Of a stretch of DNA of 64,000 nucleotides, positions 29,746 through 38,336 are shown one piece after another; positions within the stretch are counted from its first letter, which is position 1; each line of letters starts with the position of its first letter. Under the pieces are notes generated by a model that saw only the letters and a program-made list of their open reading frames with translations, had not been told where the DNA came from and searched no databases. Source of the DNA: Salinimicrobium sp963739625 (lineage in GTDB: Bacteria; Bacteroidota; Bacteroidia; Flavobacteriales; Flavobacteriaceae). The stretch is taken from positions 194,312 through 258,311 of the forward strand of contig CAVUAU010000018.1 of NCBI GenBank assembly GCA_963739625.1, in the 5' to 3' direction. The position numbers and the translations under genes are program-made.

Positions 29746-30057
29746 ATGAAAAAGCTTAAAATAAAAACAGGAGATACTGTAAGAGTAACTGCCGGAGACC
29801 ATAAAGGTCAGGAAGGTAAAGTTCAACAGGTAAACCTGGAGAAGAATAAAGCAATCGTGGAAGGTGTGAACATGATCTCAAAACATGAGAAACCAAGTGC
29901 TGCCAATCCACAAGGAGGAATCAAGAAGAAGGAGGCTCCTATTCATATTTCCAACTTGTCTTTGATCGACAAGAATGGTGATGCAACCAGAGTTGGATAT
30001 AGAACTGAAGGAGACAAGAAAGTAAGGTTTTCCAAAAAATCCAATGAAGTAATTTAG
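29746..30057 (+). CDS. rplX: 50S ribosomal protein L24
   Basis: 103 residues. The frame can be read from 29704, but that would overlap rplN by 29 bases and adds a non-family extension. ATG 29746 (MKKLKIKTGDTVRVTAGDHK) is the correct start. The KOW motif GDTVRVTAGDHKGQEGKVQQ is complete. It initiates 50S assembly at the 5' end of 23S rRNA. Confidence 0.97.
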   Translation: MKKLKIKTGDTVRVTAGDHKGQEGKVQQVNLEKNKAIVEGVNMISKHEKPSAANPQGGIKKKEAPIHISNLSLIDKNGDATRVGYRTEGDKKVRFSKKSNEVI

Positions 30058-30059
30058 TT

Positions 30060-30611
30060 ATGGCGTACGTACCAAGACTTAAACAAGAGTATAAAGAGAG
30101 AGTGATCTCTTCTCTTACAGAAGAATTCAGCTACTCTAACGTAATGGAGGTTCCAAAACTACAGAAGATAGTTGTGAGCCGCGGAGTTGGAGCTGCTGTT
30201 GCAGATAAGAAGCTTATTGACCATGCAGTTGATGAATTGACTGCTATTACCGGTCAAAAAGCGGTTTCGACCATTTCTAAAAAAGACGTTGCTTCTTTTA
30301 AACTTCGTAAAGGAATGCCAATTGGGGCTAAAGTTACTTTAAGAGGTGAAAGAATGTACGAATTTTTGGATCGTTTGATCACATCAGCACTTCCACGTGT
30401 TCGTGATTTTAACGGGATCAAAGCTACCGGTTTTGACGGAAGAGGAAATTATAACCTTGGGGTAACCGAGCAGATTATCTTTCCTGAGATCGATATTGAC
30501 AAGGTGAACAGAATTAATGGTATGGATATTACCTTCGTTACCTCTGCAAATACCGATAAAGAAGCAAAATCGTTGTTAACTGAACTAGGATTACCTTTTA
30601 AAAAGAATTAA
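30060..30611 (+). CDS. rplE: 50S ribosomal protein L5
   Basis: 183 residues. It shows the conserved VPKLQKIVVSRGVGAAVADK and LPRVRDFNGIKATGFDGRGN, then YNLGVTEQIIFPEIDID. L5 carries 5S rRNA into the central protuberance. Two bases separate it from both rplX and rpsN. Confidence 0.98.
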   Translation: MAYVPRLKQEYKERVISSLTEEFSYSNVMEVPKLQKIVVSRGVGAAVADKKLIDHAVDELTAITGQKAVSTISKKDVASFKLRKGMPIGAKVTLRGERMYEFLDRLITSALPRVRDFNGIKATGFDGRGNYNLGVTEQIIFPEIDIDKVNRINGMDITFVTSANTDKEAKSLLTELGLPFKKN

Positions 30612-30613
30612 TT

Positions 30614-30883
30614 ATGGCTAAAGAATCAATGAAAGCCCGCGAGGTGAAGAGACAAAAGCTGGTAGAAAAATATGCTGAAAAACGTAAAGCTTTAAAAGAA
30701 GCTGGCGATTATGAAGCATTGCAAAAGCTGCCAAAAAATGCCTCTCCCGTGCGTTTGCACAACCGTTGCAAATTAACAGGTAGACCAAGAGGGTATATGA
30801 GACAGTTCGGGATTTCTCGTGTTACATTCAGAGAAATGGCGAACAACGGATTAATTCCCGGGGTTAAAAAAGCTAGTTGGTAG
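30614..30883 (+). CDS. rpsN: 30S ribosomal protein S14 (zinc-free form)
   Basis: 89 residues, the long form without the CxxC...CxxC zinc ribbon; only one cysteine (HNRCKLTGRPRGYMRQFGIS) remains. The terminus GLIPGVKKASW is canonical. A 68-base gap with a small hairpin follows before rpsH. Confidence 0.97.
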   Translation: MAKESMKAREVKRQKLVEKYAEKRKALKEAGDYEALQKLPKNASPVRLHNRCKLTGRPRGYMRQFGISRVTFREMANNGLIPGVKKASW

Positions 30884-30903
30884 AATTATAAATTGAGAGA
30901 AGG

Positions 30904-30931
30904 TTCTCCTTGATAGTATCGGGAGAAAACC
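30904..30931 (+). promoter_or_regulatory. Small hairpin between rpsN and rpsH
   Basis: TTCTCC (30904-30909) pairs with GGAGAA (30922-30927), extended by flanking GG/CC across a two-base bulge. It sits in the only sizeable gap of this stretch, about 20 bases before the rpsH start. S8 is the known autoregulator of the spc operon in E. coli, at a different site; a link here is speculative. Confidence 0.3.
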
Positions 30932-30951
30932 ACTTTCGCAAATCAAAATAG

Positions 30952-31350
30952 ATGAATACAGATCCTATTGCAGATTACTTAACAAGAATTAGAAACGCGG
31001 TAGCTGCCAACCACAGAGTGGTGGAGATTCCTGCTTCTAATCTTAAGAAGGAGATTACTAAAATTTTATTCGATCAGGGGTACATCCTGAGTTACAAATT
31101 TGATGATTCTACCGCTCAGGGAAGTATCAAAATCGCTCTTAAGTACGATAAAGTTACTAAAGAGTCTGTGATCAAGAAGATTCAAAGAATAAGTAAACCT
31201 GGTCTGCGTAAGTATGCCGGAGCCAACGAACTACCAAGGATCCTTAACGGTCTTGGTATTGCTATTGTTTCTACTTCTCACGGAGTGATGACTGGAAAAC
31301 AGGCACAACAGGAAAAAGTTGGTGGAGAGGTATTGTGCTACGTTTACTAA
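30952..31350 (+). CDS. rpsH: 30S ribosomal protein S8
   Basis: 132 residues beginning MNTDPIADYLTRIRNAVAAN, with the conserved C-terminal STSHGVMTGKQAQQEKVGGE and VLCYVY. It is a primary 16S-binding protein organising the 30S platform. The preceding 68-base gap is unusual for this tightly packed array. Confidence 0.98.
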   Translation: MNTDPIADYLTRIRNAVAANHRVVEIPASNLKKEITKILFDQGYILSYKFDDSTAQGSIKIALKYDKVTKESVIKKIQRISKPGLRKYAGANELPRILNGLGIAIVSTSHGVMTGKQAQQEKVGGEVLCYVY

Positions 31351-31369
31351 TTTTTAAAGACGAAAAGAA

Positions 31370-31912
31370 ATGTCAAGAATAGGTAAAAGCCCAATTACAA
31401 TTCCAGAAGGTGTTACAGTAGACCTTAGCGAAGGAGTTGTTACGGTAAAAGGAAAATTAGGAGAGCTTAAACAGGAGATCCAAGATATCGATGTTCAAAT
31501 CGAAGACAATGTGATCACTTTTGAGCGTGCTTCAGATAAAAAAGATCTTAAAGCCAAACACGGTCTTTACCGTGCTTTGATCAGTAATATGATCGAAGGA
31601 GTGGCTAACGGCTATACAAAAGAGCTGGAATTAGTTGGTGTTGGATACAGAGCTTCCAATCAGGGTCAGAAATTGGACCTTGCTATTGGGTACTCTCACA
31701 ACATTGTGTTAGATTTGGCCCCTGAAGTTAAGGTGGAGACTGTTTCTGAAAAAGGGAAGAACCCAATCGTGAAACTTACTTCATTTGACAAGCAATTGGT
31801 AGGCCAGGTAGCTGCTAAGATTCGTTCTTTCCGTGCACCAGAACCTTACAAAGGAAAAGGTATCAAGTTTAGAGGAGAGCAGTTAAGAAGAAAAGCAGGT
31901 AAATCAGCTTAA
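31370..31912 (+). CDS. rplF: 50S ribosomal protein L6
   Basis: 180 residues beginning MSRIGKSPITIPEGVTVDLS; two tandem alpha/beta domains ending with RAPEPYKGKGIKFRGEQLRR and KAGKSA. It lies near the factor-binding site. Normal length and order. Confidence 0.98.
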   Translation: MSRIGKSPITIPEGVTVDLSEGVVTVKGKLGELKQEIQDIDVQIEDNVITFERASDKKDLKAKHGLYRALISNMIEGVANGYTKELELVGVGYRASNQGQKLDLAIGYSHNIVLDLAPEVKVETVSEKGKNPIVKLTSFDKQLVGQVAAKIRSFRAPEPYKGKGIKFRGEQLRRKAGKSA

Positions 31913-31924
31913 TAAGTTTAGATT

Positions 31925-32281
31925 ATGGCATTGTCAAAACAAGATAGAAGAACTAAGATAAAGAAGAGAATCCGTAAGGATATTACCGGTACAGGTGAGC
32001 GTCCAAGACTTTCAATATTCCGCAGCAATAAAGAGATTTATGCGCAAATAGTGAATGATGTGGATGGAACTACCATAGTTGCCGCTTCTTCAAGAGATAA
32101 AGATGTTGCTTCTGGTGAAGTTAACAAGAAAGAACAGGCTGCTTTGGTTGGTAAAGCTATTGCTGAAAAAGCCTTGAAAGCAGGTATAGATACCATTTCG
32201 TTTGATCGTGGTGGTTATTTGTACCATGGAAGAGTAAAATCATTAGCAGAAGGTGCTCGCGAAGGAGGACTTAAATTCTAG
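31925..32281 (+). CDS. rplR: 50S ribosomal protein L18
   Basis: 118 residues with GTGERPRLSIFRSNKEIYAQ and the terminal FDRGGYLYHGRVKSLAEGAR, then EGGLKF. It binds 5S rRNA together with L5. It lies 12 bases after rplF and 5 before rpsE. Confidence 0.98.
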   Translation: MALSKQDRRTKIKKRIRKDITGTGERPRLSIFRSNKEIYAQIVNDVDGTTIVAASSRDKDVASGEVNKKEQAALVGKAIAEKALKAGIDTISFDRGGYLYHGRVKSLAEGAREGGLKF

Positions 32282-32286
32282 AAGAT

Positions 32287-32811
32287 ATGTATCAGGATTA
32301 TAAAAACGTAGAACTTGTAAAGCCGGGTGGTCTTGAATTGAAAGATCGTCTGGTTGGTGTACAACGTGTTACTAAGGTTACAAAAGGTGGTAGAGCATTT
32401 GGTTTCTCGGCTATCGTTGTAGTAGGTGACGAAAATGGGGTTGTAGGCCACGGGTTAGGAAAATCTAAAGAGGTTGCAGACGCTATTTCAAAAGCAGTAG
32501 AAGATGCAAAGAAAAACCTGGTTCGTATTCCTTTGAATAAAGGAACACTTCCACACGAGCAAAAGGGGAAATACGGTGGAGCAAGAGTAATGTTGCTTCC
32601 TGCCGCTCCCGGTACCGGAGTTATCGCCGGTGGTGCAATTCGTGCGGTACTAGAATCTGTTGGAGTGCATGATGTACTTTCCAAGAACCAGGGATCTTCA
32701 AACCCGCATAACGTGGTGAAAGCTACTTTTGATGCCCTGTTGAACCTGAGAAGCGCCGAGACTGTTGCAAAACAACGCGGTATTTCTCTTGAAAAAGTTT
32801 TTAAAGGTTAA
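32287..32811 (+). CDS. rpsE: 30S ribosomal protein S5
   Basis: 174 residues. The RNA-binding domain carries LVGVQRVTKVTKGGRAFGFS and the C-terminal domain GTGVIAGGAIRAVLESVGVH. The residues tied to decoding accuracy and spectinomycin sensitivity (VTKGGR loop) look wild type. Confidence 0.98.
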   Translation: MYQDYKNVELVKPGGLELKDRLVGVQRVTKVTKGGRAFGFSAIVVVGDENGVVGHGLGKSKEVADAISKAVEDAKKNLVRIPLNKGTLPHEQKGKYGGARVMLLPAAPGTGVIAGGAIRAVLESVGVHDVLSKNQGSSNPHNVVKATFDALLNLRSAETVAKQRGISLEKVFKG

Positions 32812-32823
32812 TAACAAGGAAAA

Positions 32824-33006
32824 ATGGGAAAGATAAAAGTAACACAGGTAAAAAGTGCTATTAAACGCACTCAAAACCAAAAACGTACTTTAGAAGCACT
32901 TGGCCTAAAGAAAATCGGTCAGGTTGTGGAGCACGAGAATACGCCAAACATCCTTGGTATGGTAAATAAAGTTAAACACCTGGTTTCCTCTGAGGAGACT
33001 AAATAA
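32824..33006 (+). CDS. rpmD: 50S ribosomal protein L30
   Basis: 60 residues: MGKIKVTQVKSAIKRTQNQK followed by LGLKKIGQVVEHENTPNILG. It is complete and of normal length, between rpsE and rplO as in most bacteria. Confidence 0.97.
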   Translation: MGKIKVTQVKSAIKRTQNQKRTLEALGLKKIGQVVEHENTPNILGMVNKVKHLVSSEETK

Positions 33007-33015
33007 TAAATTCAC

Positions 33016-33468
33016 ATGGAGTTAAGTAACTTAAAACCTGCAAAAGGTTCAGTTCAAAGTAACAGTAAACGTGTTGGGCGTGGTGAAGGATCAGGTAAAG
33101 GTGGTACTGCCACCCGTGGTCATAAAGGTGCCAAATCTCGTTCTGGTTACTCTAGAAAAATAGGATTTGAAGGTGGGCAAATGCCACTTCAAAGACGTGT
33201 GCCTAAGTTTGGTTTCACCAACATCAACCGCAAAGAGTACCAGGGGATCAACCTTGATACACTTCAGGCGCTTGTTGATAATGGAAAAGTTCAGGATACT
33301 GTTGATATGAATGTATTGGTGGAAAATGGACTTGCACGAAAAAATGAGTTGGTTAAGATATTAGGTAGAGGGGAATTAAAAGCTAAGTTGAAAATATCTG
33401 TTCATAAATTTACTGCCTCAGCAAAGCAAGCTATCGAAGCGGCTGGTGGTGAAGCTGTTAATTTGTAA
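33016..33468 (+). CDS. rplO: 50S ribosomal protein L15
   Basis: 150 residues. The Gly/Arg/Lys-rich N-terminal extension (VGRGEGSGKGGTATRGHKGA) threads into 23S rRNA; GFEGGQMPLQRRVPKFGFTN follows. It immediately precedes secY, the usual spc-operon arrangement. Confidence 0.98.
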   Translation: MELSNLKPAKGSVQSNSKRVGRGEGSGKGGTATRGHKGAKSRSGYSRKIGFEGGQMPLQRRVPKFGFTNINRKEYQGINLDTLQALVDNGKVQDTVDMNVLVENGLARKNELVKILGRGELKAKLKISVHKFTASAKQAIEAAGGEAVNL

Positions 33469-33478
33469 TAGATAAGCA

Positions 33479-34816
33479 ATGAAATTCATCAATACAATAA
33501 AGAATATCTGGAAAATCGAGGAGCTAAAAAATAGAATTTTAGTAACCCTCGGTTTGTTGTTGGTGTATCGTTTTGGAGCGCAGGTTGTGCTTCCGGGAAT
33601 TGATGCCTCTCAATTGGCGAATTTGTCTACTCAAACTGAAGGTGGACTATTAGGCCTTCTAAATGCATTTACAGGAGGAGCGTTTTCGAACGCTTCTGTC
33701 TTTGCATTGGGGATCATGCCGTATATTTCTGCTTCTATTGTTGTGCAGTTGATGGGAATCGCGGTTCCTTATCTTCAAAAATTGCAAAAAGAAGGAGAGA
33801 GTGGTAGAAGAAGGATCAACCAGATCACTAGATGGTTGACCATTGCAATTACCCTTGTACAGGGGCCGGGTTATATTTATAACCTTTTTGCAACCCTTCC
33901 TTCCAGTGCGTTTTTGATTGACAGCAACGTTACTTTTGTTGTTTCATCTGTCATCATCCTGGCTACAGGAACTATTTTTGCGATGTGGCTTGGTGAGAAG
34001 ATTACAGACAAAGGTATTGGTAATGGTATTTCCTTATTGATTATGGTGGGTATCATTGCGCGTTTACCTCTTTCTTTTGTTCAGGAATTTGTTTCCAGAG
34101 TATTCGAATCTAATGGGGGTCTTATCATGATCCTTATCGAACTTGTGATCTGGTTTACCATCATCCTTGGTAGCGTTATGCTTATCATGGCTGTGCGTCA
34201 AATCCCTGTACAGTACGCCAGGAGAACAGCTTCGGGCGGATACGAGAAAAACGTTTTTGGTTCAAGACAATATATTCCTTTGAAGCTGAATGCTTCAGGG
34301 GTAATGCCGATCATTTTTGCACAGGCGATCATGTTTATCCCGGCTGCGGTGGCAGGACTTTCACAGTCTGAAACTGCACAGGGAGTAACAGCTGCCTTTA
34401 GCGATATTTTCGGATTCTGGTATAATCTGGTGTTCGCGTTATTAATTATAATTTTTACGTACTTTTACACCGCGATTACAGTACCTACCAATAAAATGGC
34501 AGATGATCTTAAAAGGAGTGGTGGTTTTATTCCGGGAATTCGACCTGGTACCGAGACTTCAGAATACCTTGACAGGATCATGTCACAAATCACCCTTCCG
34601 GGTTCGATATTCCTTGCGATTATTGCAGTGTTCCCTGCGATCATCATTTCACTGCTTGGAGTACAACAGGGATGGGCGTTGTTTTTTGGAGGTACGTCGT
34701 TGTTGATCTTAGTGGGAGTTGCAATTGACACTATGCAACAAGTGAATTCTTACTTGTTGAACAGGCACTATGACGGGTTAATGAAAACCGGTAAAAACAG
34801 AAAAGCAGTAGCATAA
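33479..34816 (+). CDS. secY: Preprotein translocase subunit SecY
   Basis: 445 residues with ten predicted membrane helices. SecY is the channel of the Sec translocon in the inner membrane. Hallmarks are the plug/TM2 region FALGIMPYISASIVVQLMGI, the cytosolic loop ending RTASGGYEKNVFGSRQYIPL, and the C-terminal FFGGTSLLILVGVAIDTMQQ. The stop overlaps the infA start (34814-34816 / 34816). adk and map, which commonly sit between secY and infA in other phyla, are absent here. Confidence 0.97.
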   Translation: MKFINTIKNIWKIEELKNRILVTLGLLLVYRFGAQVVLPGIDASQLANLSTQTEGGLLGLLNAFTGGAFSNASVFALGIMPYISASIVVQLMGIAVPYLQKLQKEGESGRRRINQITRWLTIAITLVQGPGYIYNLFATLPSSAFLIDSNVTFVVSSVIILATGTIFAMWLGEKITDKGIGNGISLLIMVGIIARLPLSFVQEFVSRVFESNGGLIMILIELVIWFTIILGSVMLIMAVRQIPVQYARRTASGGYEKNVFGSRQYIPLKLNASGVMPIIFAQAIMFIPAAVAGLSQSETAQGVTAAFSDIFGFWYNLVFALLIIIFTYFYTAITVPTNKMADDLKRSGGFIPGIRPGTETSEYLDRIMSQITLPGSIFLAIIAVFPAIIISLLGVQQGWALFFGGTSLLILVGVAIDTMQQVNSYLLNRHYDGLMKTGKNRKAVA

Positions 34817-35031
34817 TGGCAAAACAACCGGCAATAGAGCAAGACGGAACGATCATTGAAGCATTGTCTAATGCTATGTTCCGGGTGGAATTAGAAAATG
34901 GTCATGTGGTGACCGCACATATTTCAGGTAAGATGCGAATGCATTATATTAAGTTGTTGCCTGGGGATAAAGTGAAATTAGAAATGAGCCCTTACGATTT
35001 ATCTAAGGCTCGAATAACTTACAGATACTAA
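34816..35031 (+). CDS. infA: Translation initiation factor IF-1
   Basis: 71 residues of OB-fold: AKQPAIEQDGTIIEALSNAM, VTAHISGKMRMHYIKLLPGD, ending RITYRY. IF-1 blocks the A site during initiation. It overlaps the secY stop and is followed by the tiny rpmJ gene after 5 bases. Confidence 0.97.
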   Translation: MAKQPAIEQDGTIIEALSNAMFRVELENGHVVTAHISGKMRMHYIKLLPGDKVKLEMSPYDLSKARITYRY

Positions 35032-35036
35032 TAACT

Positions 35037-35153
35037 ATGAAAGTTAGAGCATCAATTAAAAAAAGAAGTGCCGAGTGCAAGATTGTGCGTAGAAAAGGCA
35101 GACTTTACGTGATTAACAAAAAGAATCCAAAATTTAAACAAAGACAAGGGTAG
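35037..35153 (+). CDS. rpmJ: 50S ribosomal protein L36 (zinc-free variant)
   Basis: A 38-codon gene: MKVRASIKKRSAECKIVRRK, then GRLYVINKKNPKFKQRQG. Start and length match L36. Of the four zinc ligands (CxxC...C....H) only one cysteine is left; the others are S, N and F, so this is the zinc-independent form. The terminus KFKQRQG is diagnostic. It lies between infA and rpsM with gaps of 5 and 2 bases. Confidence 0.95.
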   Translation: MKVRASIKKRSAECKIVRRKGRLYVINKKNPKFKQRQG

Positions 35154-35155
35154 TT

Positions 35156-35530
35156 ATGGCTAGAATTGCAGGTGTTGATATACCAAAACAAAAGCGAGGC
35201 GTTATAGCATTGACCTATATCTTCGGAATCGGAAAGAGCAGAGCTCAGGAGATCCTTAAAGAGGCCAACGTAGAAGAAGGTAAAAAAGTTTCTGATTGGA
35301 ACGATGACGAAATCGGAAGAATTCGTGAGGCAGTTGGGGATTATAAAATTGAAGGAGAACTTCGTTCTGAAATTCAGTTGAGCATCAAACGCTTGATGGA
35401 TATTGGAAGTTATAGAGGAATTCGTCACAGAGCGGGGCTTCCGCTTAGAGGACAAAGAACCAAGAATAACTCCCGTACAAGAAAAGGAAGAAGAAAAACA
35501 GTTGCAAACAAGAAGAAAGCAACTAAATAA
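35156..35530 (+). CDS. rpsM: 30S ribosomal protein S13
   Basis: 124 residues beginning MARIAGVDIPKQKRGVIALT, with YIFGIGKSRAQEILKEANVE and GSYRGIRHRAGLPLRGQRTK followed by NNSRTRKGRR. It bridges the subunits at the 30S head. First r-protein of the alpha-operon part. Confidence 0.98.
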   Translation: MARIAGVDIPKQKRGVIALTYIFGIGKSRAQEILKEANVEEGKKVSDWNDDEIGRIREAVGDYKIEGELRSEIQLSIKRLMDIGSYRGIRHRAGLPLRGQRTKNNSRTRKGRRKTVANKKKATK

Positions 35531-35538
35531 TAAGTAGG

Positions 35539-35928
35539 ATGGCAAAAGCAAAAGCAACTCAAAAGAAGCGTAAAGTAAATGTTGAGTCTATTGGAGAAGC
35601 GCATGTTACTGCTTCTTTCAACAACATTATTATTTCCTTAACCAATAAGAAAGGTGATGTTATCTCCTGGTCTTCAGCCGGTAAAATGGGCTTTAGAGGA
35701 TCTAAGAAAAACACTCCTTATGCAGCCCAGTTGGCTGCCGAAGATGCGTCAAAAGTAGCTCACGAAGCTGGTTTGCGCAAGGTTAAGGTTTTCGTGAAAG
35801 GACCTGGAAACGGTAGAGAATCTGCTATTCGTTCCCTTCACAATGCAGGAATTGAAGTAACCGAGATCATCGATGTTACTCCACTTCCACACAATGGATG
35901 TCGTCCTCCTAAAAGACGTAGAGTTTAA
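35539..35928 (+). CDS. rpsK: 30S ribosomal protein S11
   Basis: 129 residues: ASFNNIIISLTNKKGDVISW, SAGKMGFRGSKKNTPYAAQL, terminus DVTPLPHNGCRPPKRRRV. It sits on the 30S platform near the Shine-Dalgarno helix. An 87-base structured gap separates it from rpsD. Confidence 0.98.
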   Translation: MAKAKATQKKRKVNVESIGEAHVTASFNNIIISLTNKKGDVISWSSAGKMGFRGSKKNTPYAAQLAAEDASKVAHEAGLRKVKVFVKGPGNGRESAIRSLHNAGIEVTEIIDVTPLPHNGCRPPKRRRV

Positions 35929-35948
35929 TTAATAAGTATAATAAAAGT

Positions 35949-35999
35949 AAGCAAAGAGATCTGCGAAGGACAGTGACCTTAATTCCTGATCGCTTGCTT
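35949..35999 (+). promoter_or_regulatory. Nested hairpin leader upstream of rpsD
   Basis: Three coaxial stems can be drawn: AAGCAA (35949-35954) / TTGCTT (35994-35999), GATC (35958-35961) / GATC (35988-35991), and AAGG (35966-35969) / CCTT (35977-35980). It ends 16 bases before the rpsD start. Because S4 is a classic autoregulator of its operon, this is a candidate S4-binding leader. Pairing was done by eye only. Confidence 0.45.
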
Positions 36000-36015
36000 T
36001 ATAATCAATTTTTCA

Positions 36016-36621
36016 ATGGCAAGATATACTGGTCCAAAGACTAAAATCGCCCGTAAGTTCGGGGAAGCTATTTTCGGAGATGACAAATCTTTCGAAAAAA
36101 GAAATTATCCTCCGGGACAACACGGTAACAACCGTCGTCGCGGGAAAAAATCTGAATACGCTATCCAGTTGATGGAGAAACAAAAAGCAAAATACACTTA
36201 TGGTATTTTGGAGCGTCAATTTAGAAACATGTTTGAAAAAGCAACACGTGCCCAGGGAATTACAGGGGAGGTGCTTTTGCAACTTGCAGAGTCTCGTTTA
36301 GATAACGTGGTTTACAGAATGGGGATTTCTCCTTCAAGACGTGGTGCAAGACAATTGGTTTCTCACAGACACATTACCGTTAATGGGGAATTAGTGAACA
36401 TTCCTTCTTACCAATTGAAGGCAGGAGATGTTGTTGGAGTAAGAGAGAAGTCAAAATCCTTAACTGCCATCCAGGATTCATTAGCTAATTCAAGCAATGT
36501 GTACGAGTGGATCACATTTAACAATGAGACCAAAGAAGGAACTTATGTTTCTGTACCCGGAAGAGTACAAATTCCGGAAAATATAAATGAACAATTCATC
36601 GTCGAATTATATTCGAAATAA
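36016..36621 (+). CDS. rpsD: 30S ribosomal protein S4
   Basis: 201 residues beginning MARYTGPKTKIARKFGEAIF, with the S4 domain SRLDNVVYRMGISPSRRGAR and QLVSHRHITVNGELVNIPSY. It initiates 30S body assembly and is often the autoregulator of this operon. The structured 87-base leader upstream supports possible autoregulation. Confidence 0.98.
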   Translation: MARYTGPKTKIARKFGEAIFGDDKSFEKRNYPPGQHGNNRRRGKKSEYAIQLMEKQKAKYTYGILERQFRNMFEKATRAQGITGEVLLQLAESRLDNVVYRMGISPSRRGARQLVSHRHITVNGELVNIPSYQLKAGDVVGVREKSKSLTAIQDSLANSSNVYEWITFNNETKEGTYVSVPGRVQIPENINEQFIVELYSK

Positions 36622-36641
36622 TAATTCACAGAAGTCGTAAT

Positions 36642-37634
36642 ATGGCAATATTAAATTTTCAGAAGCCCGATAAAGTTATAATGATTGATTCAACCGATTT
36701 CGAAGGGAAATTTGAATTTCGCCCTTTGGAACCAGGATATGGATTGACCGTTGGTAACGCTTTAAGGAGAGTACTCTTGTCTTCATTGGAAGGGTTCGCT
36801 ATTACTTCCGTTCGCATGGAAGGAGTAGATCACGAATTCTCCACTATCCCCGGGGTAGTAGAAGACGTAACCGAAATTATTCTAAACCTGAAACAAATCA
36901 GGTTCAAGAGGCAAATTGATGAAATAGACAATGAAGCCGTTACAATTTCTGTTTCAGGTCAGGACCAGCTTACTGCGGGACACTTTCAAAAATTCATCTC
37001 AGGTTTCCAGGTCCTTAACCCGGATCTTGTGATCTGTAACATGGATAAGAAAGTGAACCTTAACATGGAAGTGACCGTTGAAAAGGGTAGAGGATATGTT
37101 CCTGCTGAAGAGAACAAGAAAGCCAACGCTCCTTTGGGTACCATCTATACTGATTCTATTTACACTCCGGTGAAAAATGTGAAGTACAGTATTGAAAACT
37201 ACCGTGTGGAACAAAAGACCGACTATGAAAAATTGGTTTTTGAGATCATTACCGATGGTTCTATTCATCCAAAAGATGCATTGACTGAAGCTGCCAAGAC
37301 TTTGATTCACCACTTTATGTTGTTCTCTGATGAGCGCATAACTTTGGAGGCCGATGAAATTGCACAGACTGAAACTTATGATGAGGAATCTCTTCATATG
37401 CGCCAGTTGCTAAAGACCAAGTTGGTTGATATGGATCTTTCAGTAAGAGCTTTGAACTGTCTTAAAGCTGCTGAAGTTGATACCCTTGGAGATTTAGTTT
37501 CTTATAACAAGAACGACCTGATGAAGTTCCGTAACTTCGGAAAGAAATCTCTTACCGAGTTAGAAGAGTTGGTAAACAACAAAGGATTGAACTTCGGGAT
37601 GGATCTTTCAAAATATAAACTTGATAAAGACTAG
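36642..37634 (+). CDS. rpoA: RNA polymerase subunit alpha
   Basis: 330 residues. The N-terminal dimerisation domain contains FEFRPLEPGYGLTVGNALRR and VLLSSLEGFAITSVRMEGVD. The C-terminal domain (residues about 250-325) contains LSVRALNCLKAAEVDTLGDL and MKFRNFGKKSLTELEELVNN, which contacts UP elements and activators. It is intact and normal length. Confidence 0.98.
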   Translation: MAILNFQKPDKVIMIDSTDFEGKFEFRPLEPGYGLTVGNALRRVLLSSLEGFAITSVRMEGVDHEFSTIPGVVEDVTEIILNLKQIRFKRQIDEIDNEAVTISVSGQDQLTAGHFQKFISGFQVLNPDLVICNMDKKVNLNMEVTVEKGRGYVPAEENKKANAPLGTIYTDSIYTPVKNVKYSIENYRVEQKTDYEKLVFEIITDGSIHPKDALTEAAKTLIHHFMLFSDERITLEADEIAQTETYDEESLHMRQLLKTKLVDMDLSVRALNCLKAAEVDTLGDLVSYNKNDLMKFRNFGKKSLTELEELVNNKGLNFGMDLSKYKLDKD

Positions 37635-37731
37635 TCGCGGTTTATTCGCAACTGTTTGAATCTATAATCATTAACCATCATAATTTGCTCCTCAAAATGG
37701 GTCGAAGCAAGATGATGAAACAAAACATGTC

Positions 37732-38223
37732 ATGAGACACGGAAAAAAAACAAACCATTTAGGTAGACAAACTGCTCATCGCAAGGCGATGTTGGCAAAC
37801 ATGGCTTGTTCTCTTATTGAGCACAAGCGCATCAATACCACTGTTGCTAAAGCGAAAGCTTTAAAGCAATTTGTTGAGCCTTTGGTAACAAAATCTAAAG
37901 AAGATACTACTCACAACAGAAGAATCGTATTCAGTAAATTGCGTGATAAAAATGCAATTTCTGAACTGTTTCGTGAAGTAGCTCCTAAAGTTGGTGATCG
38001 CCCGGGAGGTTATACCCGAATCATCAAATTAGGTAATCGTTTAGGTGATAACGCAGATATGGCACTTATCGAACTTGTTGATTACAACGAGATCTATAAC
38101 GTGAACAAACCTGAGAAGAAGAAGTCAACTCGTAGAGCCGGTAGAGGTAAAAAAACCTCAGATGATGCTCAAAAAGCGCCAGAGGCTTCTGAAACTAAAA
38201 AGAACGAAGGCAAAGAGGAATAG
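37732..38223 (+). CDS. rplQ: 50S ribosomal protein L17
   Basis: 163 residues: MRHGKKTNHLGRQTAHRKAM and the conserved ANMACSLIEHKRINTTVAKA core. It has a charged C-terminal tail of about 45 residues (KKKSTRRAGRGKKTSDDAQK onward), an extension common in Bacteroidetes. Last gene of the array; a strong terminator follows within 30 bases. A 97-base gap without obvious structure separates it from rpoA. Confidence 0.97.
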   Translation: MRHGKKTNHLGRQTAHRKAMLANMACSLIEHKRINTTVAKAKALKQFVEPLVTKSKEDTTHNRRIVFSKLRDKNAISELFREVAPKVGDRPGGYTRIIKLGNRLGDNADMALIELVDYNEIYNVNKPEKKKSTRRAGRGKKTSDDAQKAPEASETKKNEGKEE

Positions 38224-38246
38224 TAATGACTCTTTCTTCAAACATT

Positions 38247-38281
38247 TTAAAAGGATAAGCTTAATAGCTTATCCTTTTTTT
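38247..38281 (+). terminator. Rho-independent terminator ending the ribosomal array
   Basis: Stem AAGGATAAGC (38251-38260) / GCTTATCCTT (38267-38276), extendable by A-U pairs, with loop TTAATA, followed by a run of T. It ends the transcript that starts at the rpsL promoter. Confidence 0.9.
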
Positions 38282-38336
38282 ATATTACATAAGTACATAT
38301 TTTAAGGCGTCCGAAAAATTGAGGTGCCAAAAAGGG

